A stretch of DNA of 64,000 nt from Bacteroidales bacterium. Lineage in GTDB: Bacteria > Bacteroidota > Bacteroidia > Bacteroidales > F082. Below are positions 60,718 to 64,000 of this stretch, piece after piece (the stretch's first letter is position 1; each line of letters opens with the position of its first letter). The notes below the pieces were generated by a model that saw only the letters and a program-made list of their open reading frames with translations, was not told the origin of the DNA and ran no database searches. The translations under genes were made by a program, and so were the position numbers. The stretch is taken from NCBI GenBank assembly GCA_028704385.1, contig JAQVLA010000008.1, forward strand, positions 44,685 to 108,684, in the 5' to 3' direction.

Positions 60718-62949
60718 ATGATGTTTAAAATGAAAAACTTATTGATCCTTATGGTGCTCGGCCTGGGATTGTTTCGCATGGAAGTGAAAGCCGATGAAGG
60801 CATGTGGATTCCAATGTTAATCGATCGGCTCAATTATGAGGATATGCGAAAAATGGGGCTTCAGCTCACTGCAGAAGAAATTTACAGCGTAAATCAGGGC
60901 AGTCTGAAAGATGCTATCGTGATATTTGGCAGGGGTTGCACAGGCGAGATCATATCCGATCAGGGATTATTGTTAACCAATCACCATTGTGGTTATGGAT
61001 CAATTCAGTCGGTAAGTACAGTCGAAAACGATTATCTCTCTGATGGTTTCTGGGCAAAAAACAGGGAAGAAGAAATTCCTATTCCTGATCTTACAGTCCA
61101 GTTTCTTATCCGCATGGATGATGTAACATCCCGTATGCTGGAAGGCGTTTCGACAGAAATGAGCGAGAAAGACAGAAGTGCCAAACTGGACGAAAACCGC
61201 AAAGCAATTGTAAAAGAAGCCACAAAAGACACGCATTACAATGCTGTGGTAAAGGACTATTTTGAAGGAAATGAGTTTTATCTGCTCACCTATGAAACTT
61301 TCAAAGACATCCGGCTTGCCGGAACTCCACCCGAAGCTATTGGTAAATTTGGTGCCGATACCGATAACTGGATGTGGCCCCGCCATACCGGCGACTTCTC
61401 GATCTTCAGGGTTTATGCCGGCCCGGATAATAAACCGGCTGATTACAGCCCTGATAACAAACCTTTCAAACCCCGTCATTTTTTACCAATATCAATAGCC
61501 GGAATTGAAAAAGGCGACTTCTCTATGATACTCGGAAATCCCGGAAGCACCGACAGATATCTCACTTCCTGGGGAGTTGATATGGCAGTGAAAGAAAGCA
61601 ATCCGACCATTGTAAAAATCCGTGAAGAAAAATTACGTGTGATGCGCGAAGGGATGGATGCCAGCGAAAAAACCCGCCTGCAATATGCCTCCAAATATGC
61701 CGGAACTGCCAACTATTGGAAGTATTTTATTGGCCAGACCAAAGGTCTGAAACGCCTGAAAGTTGCCGACAAAAAACGTCAGATCGAAGCCGGTTTCAAT
61801 CAATGGCTTTCTGAAAATCCTGCAATGAAATCGACTTATGGTGATGCTTTGCCACTGATTGAAAATGCCTATAAAACTATAGGCGAATACAACCTGACTC
61901 GCTGGTATATGATGGAAGCCGTGTTGCGTGGCCCCGAAATCCTTGGCTTTGCCAACCGTTTTAACAAACTGGCTGAATTACTGGCCGATAAAAATACCGA
62001 TAAAACTAAAATTACTGAGCAAACGAATCGTCTCAAGGCATCCGTAGAAGGGCATTTCAAAAACTATAACAGGGGTATTGACCAAAACTTGCTGGCAAGC
62101 ATGATGCAGCTGTATTACAAAAATGTCGCGGCCAATCAACAACCGGAAGCACTGAAAGAAATAGTAAGCAAGTACAATGGAAATTTTGAAGCGTATGCTG
62201 CTGATGTTTTCAACAAATCAACCTTTGTCTCTGAATCATCAGTAAATGCCTTCCTCAATAATCCAAAAGCAAAAACTATTTTAAAAGATCCTGCATTTGA
62301 ACTGATTCGTGCATTCATAACAACCTACAACGAGATGATGAGTAATACCGGCGATGCCTACGACAACCTCAACAAAGGCAATCGCTTGTTTATGGCCGGT
62401 TTGCGCGAGATGCAGCCCGATAAAAAATACTACCCCAATGCCAACTTCAGCCTTCGCCTTACTTATGGTACTGTTGAAGATTATTTCCCGGCCGATGCTG
62501 TTCATTATGATTTCATCACCACTACCGAGGGTATTCTTGACAAAGAGGATCCAACAACCTGGGAATTTGTTGTCCCTGATCGGTTAAAGGAGATTATTGA
62601 AACCAAAGATTTTGGCCCTTATGCCAATAAAGACGGTAAAATGGCCGTGAATATGCTTACCACACACGACATTACCGGCGGAAACTCGGGTAGCCCTGTG
62701 ATTGATGCCAAAGGCCGCTTGATCGGACTGGCTTTCGATGGCAATTGGGAAGCCATGAGTGGAGACATCGCTTTTGAACCAGAACTGCAACGCACCATCA
62801 ATGTGGATATTCGTTATGTGATGCTGATTATAGACAAATTTGCAGACGCCCAAAACCTGATTGATGAAATGGTGATTGTGAAAGATCGTCCGGTTTTGAA
62901 AACCGAGAAAGCTGAAACAGCTGTTGAAAAAGCTGTTCTGGTTGAATAA
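60718..62949 (+). CDS. S46-family dipeptidyl peptidase (DPP7/DPP11 type)
   Basis: A 743-residue exported serine peptidase (start 60718, with alternatives at 60721 and 60730). Signal peptide up to about VKA before DEGMW. The catalytic His is in LLTNHHCGYGSIQS, the Asp probably in DNWMWPRHTGDFSIFR, and the Ser in HDITGGNSGSPVIDAKG. The residue 18 after the Ser is Gly (in FDGNW). In the family a Gly there favours DPP7-like hydrophobic P1 residues, Arg favours DPP11-like acidic ones. It releases dipeptides from oligopeptides in the periplasm, supplying peptide nutrition in asaccharolytic Bacteroidota. Single gene, followed by a terminator. Confidence 0.93.
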   Translation: MMFKMKNLLILMVLGLGLFRMEVKADEGMWIPMLIDRLNYEDMRKMGLQLTAEEIYSVNQGSLKDAIVIFGRGCTGEIISDQGLLLTNHHCGYGSIQSVSTVENDYLSDGFWAKNREEEIPIPDLTVQFLIRMDDVTSRMLEGVSTEMSEKDRSAKLDENRKAIVKEATKDTHYNAVVKDYFEGNEFYLLTYETFKDIRLAGTPPEAIGKFGADTDNWMWPRHTGDFSIFRVYAGPDNKPADYSPDNKPFKPRHFLPISIAGIEKGDFSMILGNPGSTDRYLTSWGVDMAVKESNPTIVKIREEKLRVMREGMDASEKTRLQYASKYAGTANYWKYFIGQTKGLKRLKVADKKRQIEAGFNQWLSENPAMKSTYGDALPLIENAYKTIGEYNLTRWYMMEAVLRGPEILGFANRFNKLAELLADKNTDKTKITEQTNRLKASVEGHFKNYNRGIDQNLLASMMQLYYKNVAANQQPEALKEIVSKYNGNFEAYAADVFNKSTFVSESSVNAFLNNPKAKTILKDPAFELIRAFITTYNEMMSNTGDAYDNLNKGNRLFMAGLREMQPDKKYYPNANFSLRLTYGTVEDYFPADAVHYDFITTTEGILDKEDPTTWEFVVPDRLKEIIETKDFGPYANKDGKMAVNMLTTHDITGGNSGSPVIDAKGRLIGLAFDGNWEAMSGDIAFEPELQRTINVDIRYVMLIIDKFADAQNLIDEMVIVKDRPVLKTEKAETAVEKAVLVE

Positions 62950-62970
62950 CAACAATTAAAAATTGATCTG

Positions 62971-63007
62971 AATCCCGGCAGTGTTGCACTCGCCGGGATT
63001 TTTCTTT
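62971..63007 (+). terminator. terminator of the S46 peptidase gene
   Basis: Nine-base stem AATCCCGGC / GCCGGGATT (62971-62979 and 62992-63000), 12-base loop, followed by TTTCTTTT. Confidence 0.9.
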
Positions 63008-63049
63008 TTAGGCAAAAAAATAAGCCTGCTGAATCAACGTTTCTAAGCT

Positions 63050-64000
63050 ATGATAAAGCAGCTTATTCTTTTGATTTTTGGCTTTCTGGCAGGATTTCAG
63101 CTTGCCTTTGCAGATGATCCACCTGATTGGAGCAGCATTGAGAGTACATTCAGGAATGAGAAATCAGCTTTCAGGGAAATTGCAGACCTGGCTGAATTTA
63201 TTGATCAAAACTTTCAGCAGGACGAAGCCAAAACTGCCGCCCTCTATTGGTGGCTGGGCAACAACATCACCTACGATATGCAATCTTACCGGCAGGCCGG
63301 AAGCCTTCGAAACGAAAGTCCTCAGACAATTATTGAGCGTACTTTTAAACAACGCAAAGGTGTTTGCGAAGGCTATGCAGGCATTATGGACAGCGTGCTG
63401 CAATTATTTGATATTAAGTCCTATACCATTGGTGGCTATACCCGGCAAGGGCAAATGATAAGCCCAATACCACATGCCTGGGTAGCCGCAAAAATTGACA
63501 GACAATGGATGCTTTTCGACCCAACCTGGGCAGCCGGTTCAATTATTAATAAACGCTATGAAGTTCGTTTCGATCCGGCATTTTTTATGGTAAAACCCGA
63601 ACAGATGCGCCACACACATATGCCTTACGATCCGATCTGGCAGTTTAGCGAACAGCCGCTTTCGCATCAGGCTTTTATCCTTCAAAAATTTGAAAACAAA
63701 GAAACAAATGCCCCTTTTCACTTTGCCGATTCAATAGCCATGCATATAGCCCTTGATGGAACGGATCAAATGCTGGCCGAGTATCAGCGTATCCATCGCG
63801 ATTACTTTCCTCATGAAGCCCTGAATATAAGGCTCAACTACCTATCAGACAACCTCGAGATTTCACGCTACAATAGGGAGGTCGAACTGCTGAATCAGGC
63901 TACCACCAGCTACAACAATGCCGTTGAGAACTATAATCAATGGCTTGAATGGCAACAGCATAATGGGCCGCGACACACCTCCACCAGCGATCAGTTGTTA
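63050..64000 (+). CDS. transglutaminase-like exported protein, 3' end missing
   Basis: An open frame of 317 codons from the ATG at 63050 to the window edge, so the C-terminus is missing. Signal peptide (1-22, FAGFQ-like, cleavage before DDPPDW), then a transglutaminase-like domain of the cysteine protease type: Cys in KGVCEGYAGIM, His in PHAWVAAKID, Asp in MLFDPTWAAG, the usual triad in order. The region after residue 180 is helical and rich in Tyr/Asn/Gln. Such proteins are common in Bacteroidota; their substrates are generally unknown. It starts 43 bases after the terminator of the S46 peptidase gene. Confidence 0.85.
   Translation, partial: MIKQLILLIFGFLAGFQLAFADDPPDWSSIESTFRNEKSAFREIADLAEFIDQNFQQDEAKTAALYWWLGNNITYDMQSYRQAGSLRNESPQTIIERTFKQRKGVCEGYAGIMDSVLQLFDIKSYTIGGYTRQGQMISPIPHAWVAAKIDRQWMLFDPTWAAGSIINKRYEVRFDPAFFMVKPEQMRHTHMPYDPIWQFSEQPLSHQAFILQKFENKETNAPFHFADSIAMHIALDGTDQMLAEYQRIHRDYFPHEALNIRLNYLSDNLEISRYNREVELLNQATTSYNNAVENYNQWLEWQQHNGPRHTSTSDQLL

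Noticed and set aside
61000..61479. 159-codon minus-strand frame inside the S46 peptidase gene
   Set aside because: Shadow of a clearly coding region.
1..64000. CRISPR arrays, insertion sequences, prophage, tRNA or rRNA genes
   Set aside because: No regularly spaced repeats, transposase or integrase frames, or tRNA/rRNA-like segments were recognised; a tRNA scan was not possible here.

Overview
The window is chromosomal DNA from a member of the phylum Bacteroidota, most likely an environmental member of the order Bacteroidales. The evidence is a complete porP/sprF-gldK-gldL-gldM-gldN type IX secretion block, a PorW/SprE lipoprotein, two cargo proteins with type IX C-terminal sorting domains, many outer-membrane barrels and lipoproteins, and promoters of the phylum-specific form (-7 element TANNTTTG, here found upstream of about twenty genes). 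No rRNA, tRNA, CRISPR array, insertion sequence, prophage or plasmid function was seen. The first gene (5' end) and the last gene (3' end) are cut by the window edges.

Layout. 1-1.7 kb: outer-membrane barrel and TPR protein. 1.7-7.2 kb (minus strand): an accessory-looking respiratory cluster encoding an OB-like lipoprotein, a cytochrome b, a 7-heme and a 6-heme cytochrome c, two mono-heme cytochromes c and a DUF5777-type barrel. In total it has 15 CXXCH motifs and could form a chain from the quinone pool to the cell surface. A perfect FNR-type palindrome lies upstream of it. 7.5-9.3 kb: glutaminyl-cyclase-like M28 protein and nitroreductase. 9.3-15.5 kb: the type IX secretion core. 15.7-17.5 kb: tandem YitT-family membrane proteins. 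17.5-20 kb: RseP and an M23 peptidase. 20.2-24.9 kb: PorW, bactofilin, AtpZ/AtpI-like proteins without an ATP synthase operon, DUF4421 protein. 25-29 kb: eukaryote-like PTPS, FolE, Bax-inhibitor-1 protein, FabD, a CDF metal exporter. 29-37 kb: PurL, an SDR enzyme, tandem acyl-CoA ligases. 37-45 kb: HolA, AMP nucleosidase, HsdR-N nuclease-like protein, a TPR hybrid kinase, a pilin-like protein with a DUF3822 protein and RsmD. 45-54 kb (minus): cobalamin adenosyltransferase, ABC ATPase, methyltransferase, unknown secreted protein, a type IX cargo adhesin-like protein, DnaK, lipoprotein. 54-64 kb: PanB, pseudouridine synthase, lipoprotein, secreted PGRP amidase with type IX sorting domain, a second hybrid kinase, methyltransferase, S46 dipeptidyl peptidase, and a truncated transglutaminase-like protein.

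How the parts fit. The secretion core and PorW would export the two cargo proteins. RseP, the M23 peptidase, the bactofilin and the envelope lipoproteins form a cell-envelope theme. At least ten exported proteins have a predicted mature N-terminus starting with Gln, which suits the encoded glutaminyl-cyclase-like enzyme. The S46 peptidase suggests peptide use as a nutrient. The best candidates for undescribed biology are the cytochrome/porin cluster and the pilin-like/DUF3822 pair.
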